Assembly (NCBI GenBank): GCA_021787335.1
Contig: JAJYMC010000062.1
Coordinates: forward strand, 154,181-218,180
Direction of reading: 5' to 3'
DNA: 64,000 nt
Source of the DNA: Bacillota bacterium
GTDB taxonomy: Bacteria > Bacillota > Sulfobacillia > JAJYWN01 > JAJZPE01
Every line of letters starts with the position of its first letter. Positions within the stretch are counted from its first letter, which is position 1. Shown here piece by piece: positions 1 to 8,323 of the stretch. The notes under the pieces were generated by a model. The model was given only the letters and a program-made list of their open reading frames with translations, did not search any database and was not told where the DNA came from. A program made the position numbers and the translations under genes.

Positions 1-408
1 GGCGCCCTCTCGACGACCAGTCCGTACGGCATGGTCGAGGGCACCATCGACCCCTGCGAGTTGGCCCGGGCGGCCGGCGCGACCTACATCGCCAGATCCA
101 CGACCTATCACGTCCAACTCCTGCGGCAGCTCATCGCCAAGGCCATCACCCACAAAGGCTTCTCGTTGGTCGAGGCCATCGCCCAGTGCCCCAACCAGTT
201 CGGCCGCCTGAACAAGATCGGCGCGGCCCCCGAGATGATGCGGCAGTACAAACGCGAGGCCGTCCGCGTCGATAGCCTCGACGCCGAGGTCCCGCCGGGC
301 AAGATAAAGATCGGCGAGTTGTACAAGGCCGATCGGCCCGAGTACACTAAGATGTACGCCAAGGTCCGCGAAGAGGCCAAGCGGCGCGCGGCGGCCAGAG
401 GGCAATGA
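1..408 (+). CDS. korB: 2-oxoacid:ferredoxin oxidoreductase, beta subunit (5' truncated)
   Basis: The reading frame is open from base 1 and the N-terminal part lies outside the window, so only the last ~135 residues are seen. The visible part begins GALSTTSPYG and continues with CELARAAGATYIARSTTYHV and the QCPNQFGR motif. This is the C-terminal half of thiamine-diphosphate-binding beta subunits of 2-oxoglutarate (or related 2-oxoacid) ferredoxin oxidoreductases. The enzyme oxidatively decarboxylates a 2-oxoacid to acyl-CoA and reduces ferredoxin in the cytoplasm, together with an alpha subunit that should lie just upstream. The family is a firm call; the exact substrate (2-oxoglutarate rather than another 2-oxoacid) is inferred from similarity to KorB. 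Confidence 0.85.
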   Translation, partial: GALSTTSPYGMVEGTIDPCELARAAGATYIARSTTYHVQLLRQLIAKAITHKGFSLVEAIAQCPNQFGRLNKIGAAPEMMRQYKREAVRVDSLDAEVPPGKIKIGELYKADRPEYTKMYAKVREEAKRRAAARGQ

Positions 409-470
409 GCGGCGGGTCCGCGTAAAGCGGCCGGTCCGCGTCGATCAGCGGCAAGCACTCTGGTTAGGGG

Positions 471-962
471 GTGCGTGGCTTGGTCACCCTGGCTTACATC
501 GGCCTCTTCCTCGTCGGTCTCCTCCTCCTCGAAAAAGGGGCCGACCTCTTCGGGGACGCCGTCAGCGACCTGGCCGAGCACACCGGGGCTTCGGAGACGG
601 TCGTCGGCCTGATCACGGCCGGCACCGAGTGGGAGGAACTCGTCGTCGCCGTGGTCGCGGCGGCCAGCGGGGCCACCGGCCTGGCCATCGGCGACATCGT
701 CGGGTCGAACATCGCCAACCTGACCAGCTCGTTCTCGCTGGGGCTCTTGGTCCGGCCGCTGGAGCCCGGCCCGGACGACCGGCGCTTCGCCTGGGGGGCG
801 GTCGGCGTGACCGTCCTGGCTGCGGCCTTCATGGCCACCGGCCTCATCAACCGCTGGATGGGCGGCATCCTCGTCCTCTTCTTCGCCGGTTACCTGGTCA
901 CCCTCTGGCGCCTCCTGACCCGTGGCCAGCTGCGGGTCAGGTTCGAGCGGGAGGAGGACTGA
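471..962 (+). CDS. Sodium/calcium exchanger-like membrane protein, N-terminal half (first alpha repeat)
   Basis: A 163-residue hydrophobic protein starting at GTG 471 behind an AGGGGG-like site. It carries one alpha repeat of the CaCA cation antiporter family: GTEWEELVVAVVAAASG followed by GDIVGSNIAN, within about five membrane spans. Full-length prokaryotic exchangers are ~300-350 residues with two inverted alpha repeats; this gene encodes only the first half. The second half is the next gene, one base downstream. The two probably form a heterodimeric exchanger in the cytoplasmic membrane moving Ca2+ (or another cation) against Na+ or H+. In the first signature the usual LPE is replaced by WEE. 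The ion is unknown. Confidence 0.7.
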   Translation: MRGLVTLAYIGLFLVGLLLLEKGADLFGDAVSDLAEHTGASETVVGLITAGTEWEELVVAVVAAASGATGLAIGDIVGSNIANLTSSFSLGLLVRPLEPGPDDRRFAWGAVGVTVLAAAFMATGLINRWMGGILVLFFAGYLVTLWRLLTRGQLRVRFEREED

Positions 963-963
963 C

Positions 964-1440
964 ATGGCCGGCGAAGAAGGCGGGGTCTGGCGCCACCTCG
1001 GCCGCGCCTTCCTCGGCTTGGCCCTGATCATCGGCGGGGCCGAGGCCGTCGTCCAGTCAGCCCTCTACTTCGCGCGGGCCCTGCGCCTGCCCGAGGTGGT
1101 CGTCGGCCTGACCCTGGTGGCCATCGGGACGACTCTGCCGGACAAGGTCATCTCGATCAGCTCGGCCGCCCGCGGGCAGGCCGGCGTGGTCACCGGCAAC
1201 GCCGTCGGTTCGAACATCTTCAACCTCCTCGGGGTGATGGGGGTGGCCGCGCTCATCCGGCCCCTCCCGGTCGACCACACCACGCTGGTCTTTGACGTCC
1301 CGGTGATGGTCGGCGTGACCGTCCTGGCCGCCTGGATGCTCGGCCGCCGCCGGGCCGGGCGGGTGGAGGGCTTTGCGTTGATTGCTATCTACGTTATCTA
1401 CCTGGTGGTCAATCTCGCCTTCAAGGGCAGGGTGGGCTGA
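964..1440 (+). CDS. Sodium/calcium exchanger-like membrane protein, C-terminal half (second alpha repeat)
   Basis: A 158-residue membrane protein starting at ATG 964, one base after the upstream stop, with GGAGGAGG ahead of it. This supports translational coupling to the N-terminal half. It contains the second alpha repeat: AIGTTLPDKVISISS followed by GNAVGSNIFNLLG. These glutamate/aspartate and asparagine positions form the ion-binding site in CaCA exchangers. The frame is open from before 922, but the ribosome site favours 964. Having its own ribosome site and a soluble N-terminal stretch argues for two real subunits rather than a recent stop mutation, though a decayed single gene cannot be excluded. 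Confidence 0.72.
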   Translation: MAGEEGGVWRHLGRAFLGLALIIGGAEAVVQSALYFARALRLPEVVVGLTLVAIGTTLPDKVISISSAARGQAGVVTGNAVGSNIFNLLGVMGVAALIRPLPVDHTTLVFDVPVMVGVTVLAAWMLGRRRAGRVEGFALIAIYVIYLVVNLAFKGRVG

Positions 1441-1476
1441 CGCGGGCGACGGCGCCCGGAAGTGGTGGTGGTCTGA

Positions 1477-2208
1477 GTGGCCGAGAAGGTCCCCGAGAAG
1501 GTCCTGGTCGTCGACGACGAGCCGTCCCTGGTCGAGCTGGTCACCTACAACCTGAAACGGGCGGGCTACGAGACGGTCACGGCCGGCGACGGGGAGGAAG
1601 CCCTCCAGGTCGCCGAACGGGAGAACCCGGACCTCGTCGTCCTCGATCTGATGCTGCCGAAGCTGGACGGCTTCGAAGTCTGCAAGGCCCTGCGGCAGGT
1701 CTCGGCGGTGCCCATCGTCATGCTCACCGCCCGGACCGACGAGGTCGACCGGGTGGTCGGCCTCGAACTCGGCGCCGACGACTATGTCCTGAAGCCATTC
1801 AGCCCGCGGGAACTGGTCGCCCGGGTCAAGGCCATCCTGCGCCGGGCGGCCCTGGATCGTCAGACGGCGGGCGGGGCTCCGGAGCGTGGCGCGACGGCCG
1901 CCGGCGGCCGGTCCATCGCCGCCGGTCCGCTGCTCATCGACCCCGACAAGCACCGGGCCACCGTCGCCGGGCAGGCCCTGCCCCTGACCTACACCGAGTT
2001 CAAGATCTTGTGGACGCTGGCCTCGTCGCCGGGCCGGGTCTTCGAGCGCGACGCCCTCCTGACGCGGGTCTGGGGCGAGGACTTCTTCGGCGACGCCCGC
2101 ACCGTCGACGTCCACGTCCGCCATCTGCGCCAGAAGCTGCAGGAGGGCGGGGCCGAGGGTGAGTTCATCGAGACCGTCCGCGGCGTCGGTTACCGGTTCA
2201 GGGAGTAG
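1477..2208 (+). CDS. phoP: OmpR/PhoB-family response regulator (PhoP-like)
   Basis: A 243-residue two-domain regulator. The receiver domain (residues ~8-120) shows the acidic pair VVDDE, the phosphoacceptor in DLMLPKLDGFE and the conserved lysine in LKPFSPRE. A winged-helix DNA-binding domain (~150-243) ends in VDVHVRHLRQKL and VRGVGYRF, typical of PhoB/PhoP. A ~30-residue Gly/Ala linker separates them. The start is GTG 1477. It lies 59 bases before a PAS-containing sensor kinase gene and a few kb before pstSCAB, whose upstream region carries a PhoP-type box, so a phosphate-starvation role is well supported. Other OmpR-family roles cannot be fully excluded. Confidence 0.85.
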   Translation: MAEKVPEKVLVVDDEPSLVELVTYNLKRAGYETVTAGDGEEALQVAERENPDLVVLDLMLPKLDGFEVCKALRQVSAVPIVMLTARTDEVDRVVGLELGADDYVLKPFSPRELVARVKAILRRAALDRQTAGGAPERGATAAGGRSIAAGPLLIDPDKHRATVAGQALPLTYTEFKILWTLASSPGRVFERDALLTRVWGEDFFGDARTVDVHVRHLRQKLQEGGAEGEFIETVRGVGYRFRE

Positions 2209-2267
2209 ACCACACGGCGCCCGAGGGAGCAGACACGAACCGAGCGCGCCGTTCGAGGAGCTGGGCC

Positions 2268-4166
2268 ATGGGCACCATCCGGTCACGGTTGGCGACAACC
2301 TATATCGTCCTCATCGCCGCCGCCATGCTGGTCGTCGGGGCGGTCCTGGCCAACTACTGGTCGTCGCTCTACCTGCGCGACACCCAGGCCACCCTGATGC
2401 GCCAGACCGAGTTGGTCCGCGGCACCATGACCGACGTCCTGGCCTACGGGCCGGTCCGCAGCGCGCGGCTGGACGCCGCGGCCGCCGAGATCGGGCGGTC
2501 CCTGAACGTCCGGGTGACGGTCATCGCCGCCGACGGCACGGTCCTGGCCGACAATGAGAACCCGCCGGAGCAGATGGAGAATCACGCCGGCCGGCCGGAG
2601 GTCATCGCCGCCCTGACCGCCGGGCAGGGATCGGCTGTCCGCCCCAGCGCCACCATGCGGACGGAGATGCTCTACACGGCCATGCGAGTCAACGGCCTGG
2701 GCGGGACGACCGCCGGTGTGGTCCGCCTGGCCGTGCCACTATCGTCCATCGACGCCGCCGTGGCCCGCTTCTGGTGGATCATCGCCGCCGCCGCCCTGGC
2801 CGTGACCGGGCTGGCGGCCGGGGTCGCCTTCTTCGTGGCCGGCCGGCTTTCGCGGCCCATCGAGGAGATGACCGAGACCGCCACGCGGCTGGCCTCGGGC
2901 GACTTCTCGGCCCGGCCGCCGCTCTCGGGCGCCGGCCTGAGCGGACCGACCGCGCGCCGGGCGGCCGAGCGCGGCTATGAGGTCGCCCGCCTGGCCGCGG
3001 CCCTCGAACACATGCGGGAGATGCTGCGCTCCCGGGTCGACGAGCTGACCGCGGCCAAGGGCCGCTTCGAGGCCGTCCTCTTCAGCATGGCCAACCCGGT
3101 GGTGATGACCGATCGGACCGGACGCATCATCATCGGCAACCCGGCGGCCGAGAAGGCCTTCGGGGCGGGGGCCTCGCTGGCGGGCCGCGACGTCCTCGAA
3201 GCGGTCCGCAGCCCGGAACTGGCCGACCGGATGGAGGAGGTGGCCGCCACCGGCGAGCCGCGGTCCGTCGCCATCGGCCTCTTCGACCCGGACCGCTGGT
3301 ACAACGTCAGCCTGGGGCCGGTCCGGGGGGACGCGGGGGAGGTCACCGCCGTGGTCGCCGTCTTCAGCGACGTCAGCGCCATGCGCCAGGTGGAGCGGCT
3401 CAGGCGGGACTTCGTCGCCAACGTCTCGCACGAGTTATTGACGCCGCTGACCGCCGTCCGCGGCTTCGCCGAGACCCTGCTGGAAGGGGCCGACGAAGAC
3501 CCGGCGGCCCGCCGCGACTTCATCAAGATAATGCACAACGAGGCCGACCGGATGGTCGCCCTCGTTGAGGACCTGCTGCAGTTGTCGAGGCTGGAATCGG
3601 GGCGCGTCGAGATGCGCCCGGTGGAGCTTGACGCCGGCGCCGTCGTCGATGAGGTGGCCGCCGTCCTGGGGCCGCAGATCGAAGCCGGCGGGCTGAGCTT
3701 CGAGAACTCCGTCCCCAGCGACCTCGGGCCGGTTAGGGCCGACCGCGAGCTTCTGCGGCGGGTCTTCATCAACCTCATCGGCAACGCCGTCAAGTATACG
3801 CCGTCCGGGGGGCGGATCGCCGTCTCGGGCCTGCTCGTCGACATCGAGCCCGGCCTCGGGCGGCGGGCCGCGAAGGCCGGTGGGGGTCCGGGCGGCCTCA
3901 CCAAGACCGGCGGTGGCGAGCCTGGCGCTCCGCGACGCGAGGCCCGCTTCGTCGTCGAGGACACCGGCATCGGCATCCCGCCGGAGGACCTGCCGCGCGT
4001 GTTCGAACGCTTCTACCGGGTGGGCAAGGACCGCAGCCGGGCCAGCGGCGGGACCGGCCTCGGCCTGGCCATCGTCAAGCACATCGTCGAGGCCCACGGC
4101 GGCCGCGTCTGGGCCGAGAGCGAGCCGGGCAAGGGCTCGCGGTTCTGGTTCGCGCTGCCGATGTGA
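2268..4166 (+). CDS. phoR: PhoR-type membrane sensor histidine kinase
   Basis: A 632-residue kinase. There is a transmembrane segment at ~10-30, an extracytoplasmic region of ~135 residues, a second segment at ~165-190 (WWIIAAAALAVTGLAAGVAF), HAMP (~190-245) and PAS (~262-360). HisKA follows (~372-440), with the phosphorylated histidine in FVANVSHELLTPLT; ELLTP replaces the common ELRTP/ELKTP. The catalytic ATPase domain has NLIGNAVKYTPSGG, DTGIGIP and GGTGLGLAIVKHI. A Gly-rich insertion of ~25 residues lies within the ATPase domain (bases ~3860-3940). It should phosphorylate the response regulator encoded immediately upstream. The phosphate-sensing role is inferred from architecture and neighbours. 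Confidence 0.88.
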   Translation: MGTIRSRLATTYIVLIAAAMLVVGAVLANYWSSLYLRDTQATLMRQTELVRGTMTDVLAYGPVRSARLDAAAAEIGRSLNVRVTVIAADGTVLADNENPPEQMENHAGRPEVIAALTAGQGSAVRPSATMRTEMLYTAMRVNGLGGTTAGVVRLAVPLSSIDAAVARFWWIIAAAALAVTGLAAGVAFFVAGRLSRPIEEMTETATRLASGDFSARPPLSGAGLSGPTARRAAERGYEVARLAAALEHMREMLRSRVDELTAAKGRFEAVLFSMANPVVMTDRTGRIIIGNPAAEKAFGAGASLAGRDVLEAVRSPELADRMEEVAATGEPRSVAIGLFDPDRWYNVSLGPVRGDAGEVTAVVAVFSDVSAMRQVERLRRDFVANVSHELLTPLTAVRGFAETLLEGADEDPAARRDFIKIMHNEADRMVALVEDLLQLSRLESGRVEMRPVELDAGAVVDEVAAVLGPQIEAGGLSFENSVPSDLGPVRADRELLRRVFINLIGNAVKYTPSGGRIAVSGLLVDIEPGLGRRAAKAGGGPGGLTKTGGGEPGAPRREARFVVEDTGIGIPPEDLPRVFERFYRVGKDRSRASGGTGLGLAIVKHIVEAHGGRVWAESEPGKGSRFWFALPM

Positions 4167-4247
4167 ACGCCCCCGGCATGGCGCCCCCCCGCTATGATTG
4201 ATGGTATGGCGGCGAATATGGTACGCTTGATCCCGGAGGGTTGCGCT

Positions 4248-4277
4248 ATGAGCAGAGCCAGGAAAGTGACCGTCTAG
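4248..4277 (+). other. Tiny open frame resembling the first residues of a ribbon-helix-helix antitoxin
   Basis: ATG 4248 follows a good GGAGGG site and encodes MSRARKVTV before a TAG stop. Ribbon-helix-helix antitoxins often begin with a similar Arg-Lys-Val-Thr beta-strand followed by SLPEEL. No matching continuation was found downstream in any frame. It may be the stub of a lost antitoxin gene, a leader peptide or chance. The rest of 4167-4308 holds no recognised element. Confidence 0.2.
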
Positions 4278-4308
4278 GGGGCTGCCAGGTCGCGCAATGA
4301 GAGGGGAT

Positions 4309-5301
4309 TCATGGCCCGGTCCCGAACCCTTCGATCTTCCAGCCGTAGGCCGTGCGGGTCAGCCCAATGAAGCGCGTCTCGGGGCCGCCGCTGGGGCTGT
4401 TGAACGTGGCGTCGCGCCAGCGGATGAAGACCTGGGCCTCGATGCCAACCGAGTCGCCGGCAGGCTGGTTCTGGCCGGTGACCATGCCCCGGCTCGGGTC
4501 CAAAGCGTAGTACCGCCAGGAGACCAGCGTCCCGCTGAGGATGTTCTCCGTGTATGAGTTGTTCTCCCCGAAGCCCGGGTTGTAGAGGACCCTGGGCCGC
4601 AGGTTCACGGTCAGCCCGTTGAGCATGACCCGGGGGCTCAGGCAGGCGTTGGCCCGGACCTTGTCGCCTTTGTTGATGGCTTCAAAGAAGGCCGCGACGA
4701 CCTCGGCCGGATTGAGCTTGGCCAGGTCGGCGTTGGACCCGGGGTCGTTGAAGAACCCCTCGCGCTCGACCCACTTCTCGAAGGTCAGGCCGGTGATATC
4801 CTCGAGCTTCCGAAGGCGTACCGAGGGGCCGACGCCCCACCGGTTGAAGTTGACCCAGGCCCCGGCAACCTTCCCCTGGTCGAGCAGGACGACCACGTCC
4901 GAGGGGTAGCGGAACCGCGCCTGGTCCCCCTCCCCGGGCAGCCCGCCGGCGAGCGAGTAGACCCAGGCCTCGACCGTCTGGCCCTTGAGTTTGGTCAGGT
5001 CGAGCCCGACATCCTTGGAGTACTCGTTGGCCAGGCCCCAGTACAGGCCCTCCGGATAGGCCCCAAGGGGGACCTTCCAGTCGGCGGGCACCTTGACCGT
5101 CAGCTTTACCGGTTCGCCCTCGACCTTGAGGTCGTACTTCTTGAGGACGGCATCAACTGACCGCACCTGCGTCTTGGCCACGCAACCGGCTGCGGCGACG
5201 GTCAGGACGGCCACGAACAGCCAGCCGACGACCGTCGTCACGACCGAGCGCGCGCCGCGCCGCGTCCGGCGTTCATGTGAAGACACGCTCCGCACCTCCA
5301 A
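4309..5301 (-). CDS. Secreted lipoprotein with NTF2-like/DUF4829-like C-terminal region
   Basis: A 330-residue minus-strand protein. It has a positively charged N-terminus, a hydrophobic segment (VVGWLFVAVLTVAAAGC) and a lipobox ending at Cys ~40, so it should be a lipoprotein on the outer face of the membrane. The C-terminal ~120 residues contain AAFFEAINKGDKVRANACLS and a final YGWKIEGFG. That pattern resembles NTF2-like/DUF4829 domains of Bacillota lipoproteins; this is a loose match by eye. It is divergent from pstS and shares the 300-base intergenic region, so it might also be phosphate-controlled. Function unknown. Confidence 0.7.
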   Translation of the reverse strand: MEVRSVSSHERRTRRGARSVVTTVVGWLFVAVLTVAAAGCVAKTQVRSVDAVLKKYDLKVEGEPVKLTVKVPADWKVPLGAYPEGLYWGLANEYSKDVGLDLTKLKGQTVEAWVYSLAGGLPGEGDQARFRYPSDVVVLLDQGKVAGAWVNFNRWGVGPSVRLRKLEDITGLTFEKWVEREGFFNDPGSNADLAKLNPAEVVAAFFEAINKGDKVRANACLSPRVMLNGLTVNLRPRVLYNPGFGENNSYTENILSGTLVSWRYYALDPSRGMVTGQNQPAGDSVGIEAQVFIRWRDATFNSPSGGPETRFIGLTRTAYGWKIEGFGTGP

Positions 5302-5399
5302 ACAATAGTCCTATGCTGAGCGAGGCTCGTCGAGCCCTTGATTGGTTGAAAGCCCCTGTTGTTCGACGCCTGTGACGTCGTATCGGTTCCAATTCGGCG

Positions 5400-5445
5400 A
5401 ATCAGGCCTGATTTTCGGCTCTATCTCTCGGGCCTGATTCCCGGC
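5400..5445. promoter_or_regulatory. Palindrome and direct repeat in the divergent pst promoter region
   Basis: AATCAGGCCTGATT (5400-5413) is a perfect 14-base palindrome. The half GGCCTGATTNNCGGC occurs at 5405-5419 and again at 5431-5445, a 26-base spacing. It lies between the divergent lipoprotein gene and the Pho box before pstS. The arrangement suggests a second regulator binding site, but no protein is implied by the sequence itself. Confidence 0.35.
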
Positions 5446-5463
5446 CGAATCTTCAGTCGACGG

Positions 5464-5502
5464 TTAATCCGACATTAACACTCGCCCAACGTGCGCATAA
5501 CG
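5464..5502 (+). promoter_or_regulatory. PhoP-type box before pstS
   Basis: Four hexamers lie exactly 11 bases apart: TTAATC (5464), TTAACA (5475), CCAACG (5486) and ATAACG (5497), separated by 5-base spacers. PhoP of Bacillus binds four TTAACA-like direct repeats separated by about 5 bases. A TATTGT (5512) downstream could be the -10 element. The site is ~100 bases before pstS, so phosphate-starvation induction of pstSCAB by the PhoP/PhoR pair of this window is likely. Confidence 0.65.
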
Positions 5503-5603
5503 GGCGGGTGTTATTGTTTTGGCAGGAAGAAGACAAGCAATCACAGCTTTTTGGACGGAGTTCCTCGCCCGGTCACAAAAAAACGCACTGAGGGGGATGT
5601 CAG

Positions 5604-6461
5604 ATGAACCTCAACCGTCGCAACGTCCTGACCATCATCGCCGCGGCTCTCGTTGGAACCACGCTCCTCGCTGCCGGCTGTTCGAACGGCTCGGCCGCCA
5701 ACGGCAACGGCCAGTTCTCCGGCAAGATCTCCGTGGCTGGTTCGACCGCCCTCGGACCGCTGGTCAAGCAGGCGGCCGATGAGTTCGGCGCCAAGTACCC
5801 GAAGGTCTCCGTGGACGTCTCGGGCGGCGGTTCGTTCGTCGGCCTGAGCCAGGTGGCCGCCGGGGCCGTCGACATCGGCGCCTCCGACGTCGCCTACACC
5901 GATGAGTACAAGGACAAGGGCCTCGTTGATCACGTCGTCGCCATCGCCCCGTTCGCCATCATCGTCAACCCCGGTGTGAACGTCGACGGCCTCACCAAGG
6001 CTCAACTGGTCGACATCTTCACCGGTAAGGTCACCAACTGGAAGGATGTCGGCGGCCAGAACCAGGCCATCGCCATCATCGGCCGGTCACCCGCCTCAGG
6101 CTCCCGGGCGACCATCAAGGCGACCGTCCTCGGCGACAAGGACTTCGACCCCAAGGGCGCCGTCCTCAACTCCAACGGCGACGTGCGCAAGGGCGTCGCC
6201 ACCACCCCGGGCGCCATCGGCTACGTCGACCTGGCCTTCGTCGACAGCTCGATCAAGACCGTCAAGGTCGACGGCGTGGCCTGCACGGCCGACAACGTCA
6301 TCTCCGGTCAGTACAAGATCTATGCCAACGAGCACCTCTACACCAAGGGCGAACCCAAGGACGCCGTGAAGGCCTTCCTGGACATGGTCATGAGCGCCGA
6401 CTTCCAGGATAGGAACGTGGCCAAGCTGGGCTTCATCCCGGTGTCCAAGATGCCGAAATGA
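5604..6461 (+). CDS. pstS: Phosphate ABC transporter substrate-binding lipoprotein PstS
   Basis: A 285-residue lipoprotein; the start at ATG 5604 follows AGGGGG. The signal peptide ends in the lipobox LLAAGC (Cys ~26). The mature part has VAGSTALGPLVKQAADEFG, SGGGSFVGLSQVAAGAVDIG and GRSPASGSRAT. These loops bind phosphate in PstS/PBP-like proteins. Length matches Gram-positive PstS. It is the first gene of pstSCAB, its stop overlaps pstC, and it sits behind the Pho box. Confidence 0.93.
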   Translation: MNLNRRNVLTIIAAALVGTTLLAAGCSNGSAANGNGQFSGKISVAGSTALGPLVKQAADEFGAKYPKVSVDVSGGGSFVGLSQVAAGAVDIGASDVAYTDEYKDKGLVDHVVAIAPFAIIVNPGVNVDGLTKAQLVDIFTGKVTNWKDVGGQNQAIAIIGRSPASGSRATIKATVLGDKDFDPKGAVLNSNGDVRKGVATTPGAIGYVDLAFVDSSIKTVKVDGVACTADNVISGQYKIYANEHLYTKGEPKDAVKAFLDMVMSADFQDRNVAKLGFIPVSKMPK

Positions 6462-7417
6462 GCGCGCTGAATACCGGGCGGACCGCCGTACCCACCCAGA
6501 CCGGGGTCGGGGCGGCGGTCCGGACCCGGCTCCGCGGTCGCCGGCGCGACACCGGCGCCATCTGGCGGGGGCTGTTCTTCGCCTCGGCCATCTTCCTGGT
6601 CATCAGCATCGCGGCCATCCTGGTGATGGTCGGAAGGCAGGCCGCGGCCCTGTTCACGCAGGTGCGGCCCTTGGCCTTTCTTTTCGGTCGGGTCTGGGCG
6701 CCTGAGCACGGGCTCTACGGTGCCCTGCCGTTCCTCGTCGGCTCGCTGGCGGCGACCGGCCTGGCCCTCCTCATCGGCGTGCCGCTCGGCCTGGCCGGCG
6801 CCATCTACCTGGCCAAGCTGGCCACGCCGCGGGCGCAAAGGGTCATGCGACCGGCCATCGAACTCCTCGCCGGCATCCCGTCGGTGGTCTACGGTTGGGT
6901 CGGCCTGACCGCGCTGGTGCCGTTCATCCGCCGCCACAGCGGCCACGTCACCGGCTTCGGGCTGCTGGCCGCGGGCGTCGTCCTGGCCGTGATGGTCCTG
7001 CCGACCTTCATCAGCCTGGCCGAGGACGCGCTGCGCGCCGTCCCGCAGGACATCGAGCACGGCTCGCTGGCCCTCGGGACCACCCGTTGGCAGACCATCG
7101 CCCACGTGCTCATCCCGGCCGCCTGGCCGGGCATCGCCGCGGCCGGCATCCTGAGTATGGCCCGGGCCATCGGCGAGACGATGGCTGTCCAGATGGTCCT
7201 CGGCAACTCGCCGGTCATCCCGGCCGGTCTCATCGTCCCCGCCTCGACCCTGACCAGCGAGATCGTCCTGGAGATGGGGAGTACGCCGCAGGGCTCGCCG
7301 GCCAACAACGCCCTCTTCGCCATGGGCCTTCTGCTCTTGCTCATCTCGCTCGGCCTCATCATCGCCGTACGGGCGACGCGAAAGGAGGCGACCGCCGGTG
7401 TCCGCCAAGCGCATTGA
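6458..7417 (+). CDS. pstC: Phosphate ABC transporter permease PstC
   Basis: A 319-residue membrane permease whose ATG overlaps the pstS stop (ATGA). It has six or so hydrophobic spans and the binding-protein-dependent permease loop (EAA-type) around LRAVPQDIEHGSLALGTTRW. GIPSVVYGWVGL and RAIGETMAVQMV are typical of PstC. It pairs with PstA to form the membrane channel for phosphate import. Confidence 0.92.
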   Translation: MSALNTGRTAVPTQTGVGAAVRTRLRGRRRDTGAIWRGLFFASAIFLVISIAAILVMVGRQAAALFTQVRPLAFLFGRVWAPEHGLYGALPFLVGSLAATGLALLIGVPLGLAGAIYLAKLATPRAQRVMRPAIELLAGIPSVVYGWVGLTALVPFIRRHSGHVTGFGLLAAGVVLAVMVLPTFISLAEDALRAVPQDIEHGSLALGTTRWQTIAHVLIPAAWPGIAAAGILSMARAIGETMAVQMVLGNSPVIPAGLIVPASTLTSEIVLEMGSTPQGSPANNALFAMGLLLLLISLGLIIAVRATRKEATAGVRQAH

Positions 7418-8252
7418 CCAAATCGCCCGCTGGACCGTGACCGCCGCGGCCGGCCTCATCCTCCTGGTCCTCGGCTACATCCTCGGCAGCGTCCTCATCA
7501 ACGGGCTGCCGGTCCTCTCCTGGCACTTCCTGACCAGCCGTTCGTCCAACCTCGAACCCGGCGGGGGCATCAGCATGCAGATCTTCAACACCATCTACAT
7601 CGTCACCCTGTCGATGCTGATCGCCGTGCCCATCGGCCTCGGGGCCGGCGTCTACCTGGCCGAATACGCCCGGCCCGGGCGATTGACCTCGCTCATCCGC
7701 CTGGCCACCGAGAGCCTGGCCAGCGTACCGTCAATCGTCTTCGGCCTTTTCGGCATGATTGTCTTTGCCAACGCGGCCGGGCTCGGCTTCTCCCGCCTCG
7801 GCGGGGCGGCCACCCTGGCCATCCTCAACCTGCCGCTGATCGTCCGGGTCTCCGAGGAGGCCATCCGGGCCGTCCCGGCCGACCTGCGCCACGCTAGCCT
7901 GGCCCTTGGCGCGACCAAGGAGCAGACCATTTTCAGCGCCGTCCTCCCGGCCGCGGTCGGGCGTCTCGCCACCGGCGTGACCCTGGCCGCGGGACGGGCC
8001 CTCGGCGAATCGGCCGTCCTCATCGCCACCGCCGGGATGAGTTCGCCGCGCTACCTGACCTTCGACCCCCTCGCCTCCGGCGAGACCCTGGCCGTCCACC
8101 TGTGGGCGGTCAACGCCGAGAACTCACTGTCCGACGCGGCCCGCATCGCCAACGGCACGGCCGCCTTCCTCATCCTGGCCATGCTCGCCGTCAGCCTCGG
8201 CATCGGCTGGTTCGCTCGCCGACTCGACCGGCGGCTGGCCGGGCAGGGCTGA
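7398..8252 (+). CDS. pstA: Phosphate ABC transporter permease PstA
   Basis: A 284-residue permease starting at GTG 7398, inside the last codons of pstC, with AAAGGAGG at 7381. It has the PstA hallmarks [28 protein letters not shown], the EAA-type loop [19 protein letters not shown] and [15 protein letters not shown]. About six membrane spans. Partner of PstC. Confidence 0.92.
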   Translation: MSAKRIDQIARWTVTAAAGLILLVLGYILGSVLINGLPVLSWHFLTSRSSNLEPGGGISMQIFNTIYIVTLSMLIAVPIGLGAGVYLAEYARPGRLTSLIRLATESLASVPSIVFGLFGMIVFANAAGLGFSRLGGAATLAILNLPLIVRVSEEAIRAVPADLRHASLALGATKEQTIFSAVLPAAVGRLATGVTLAAGRALGESAVLIATAGMSSPRYLTFDPLASGETLAVHLWAVNAENSLSDAARIANGTAAFLILAMLAVSLGIGWFARRLDRRLAGQG

Positions 8253-8323
8253 AGGCACCACACCGCGATCGACGCTTTTCGCTGGCCACAGCTCGCTGTC
8301 CGCTGACCATAGGAGGGAAGACC

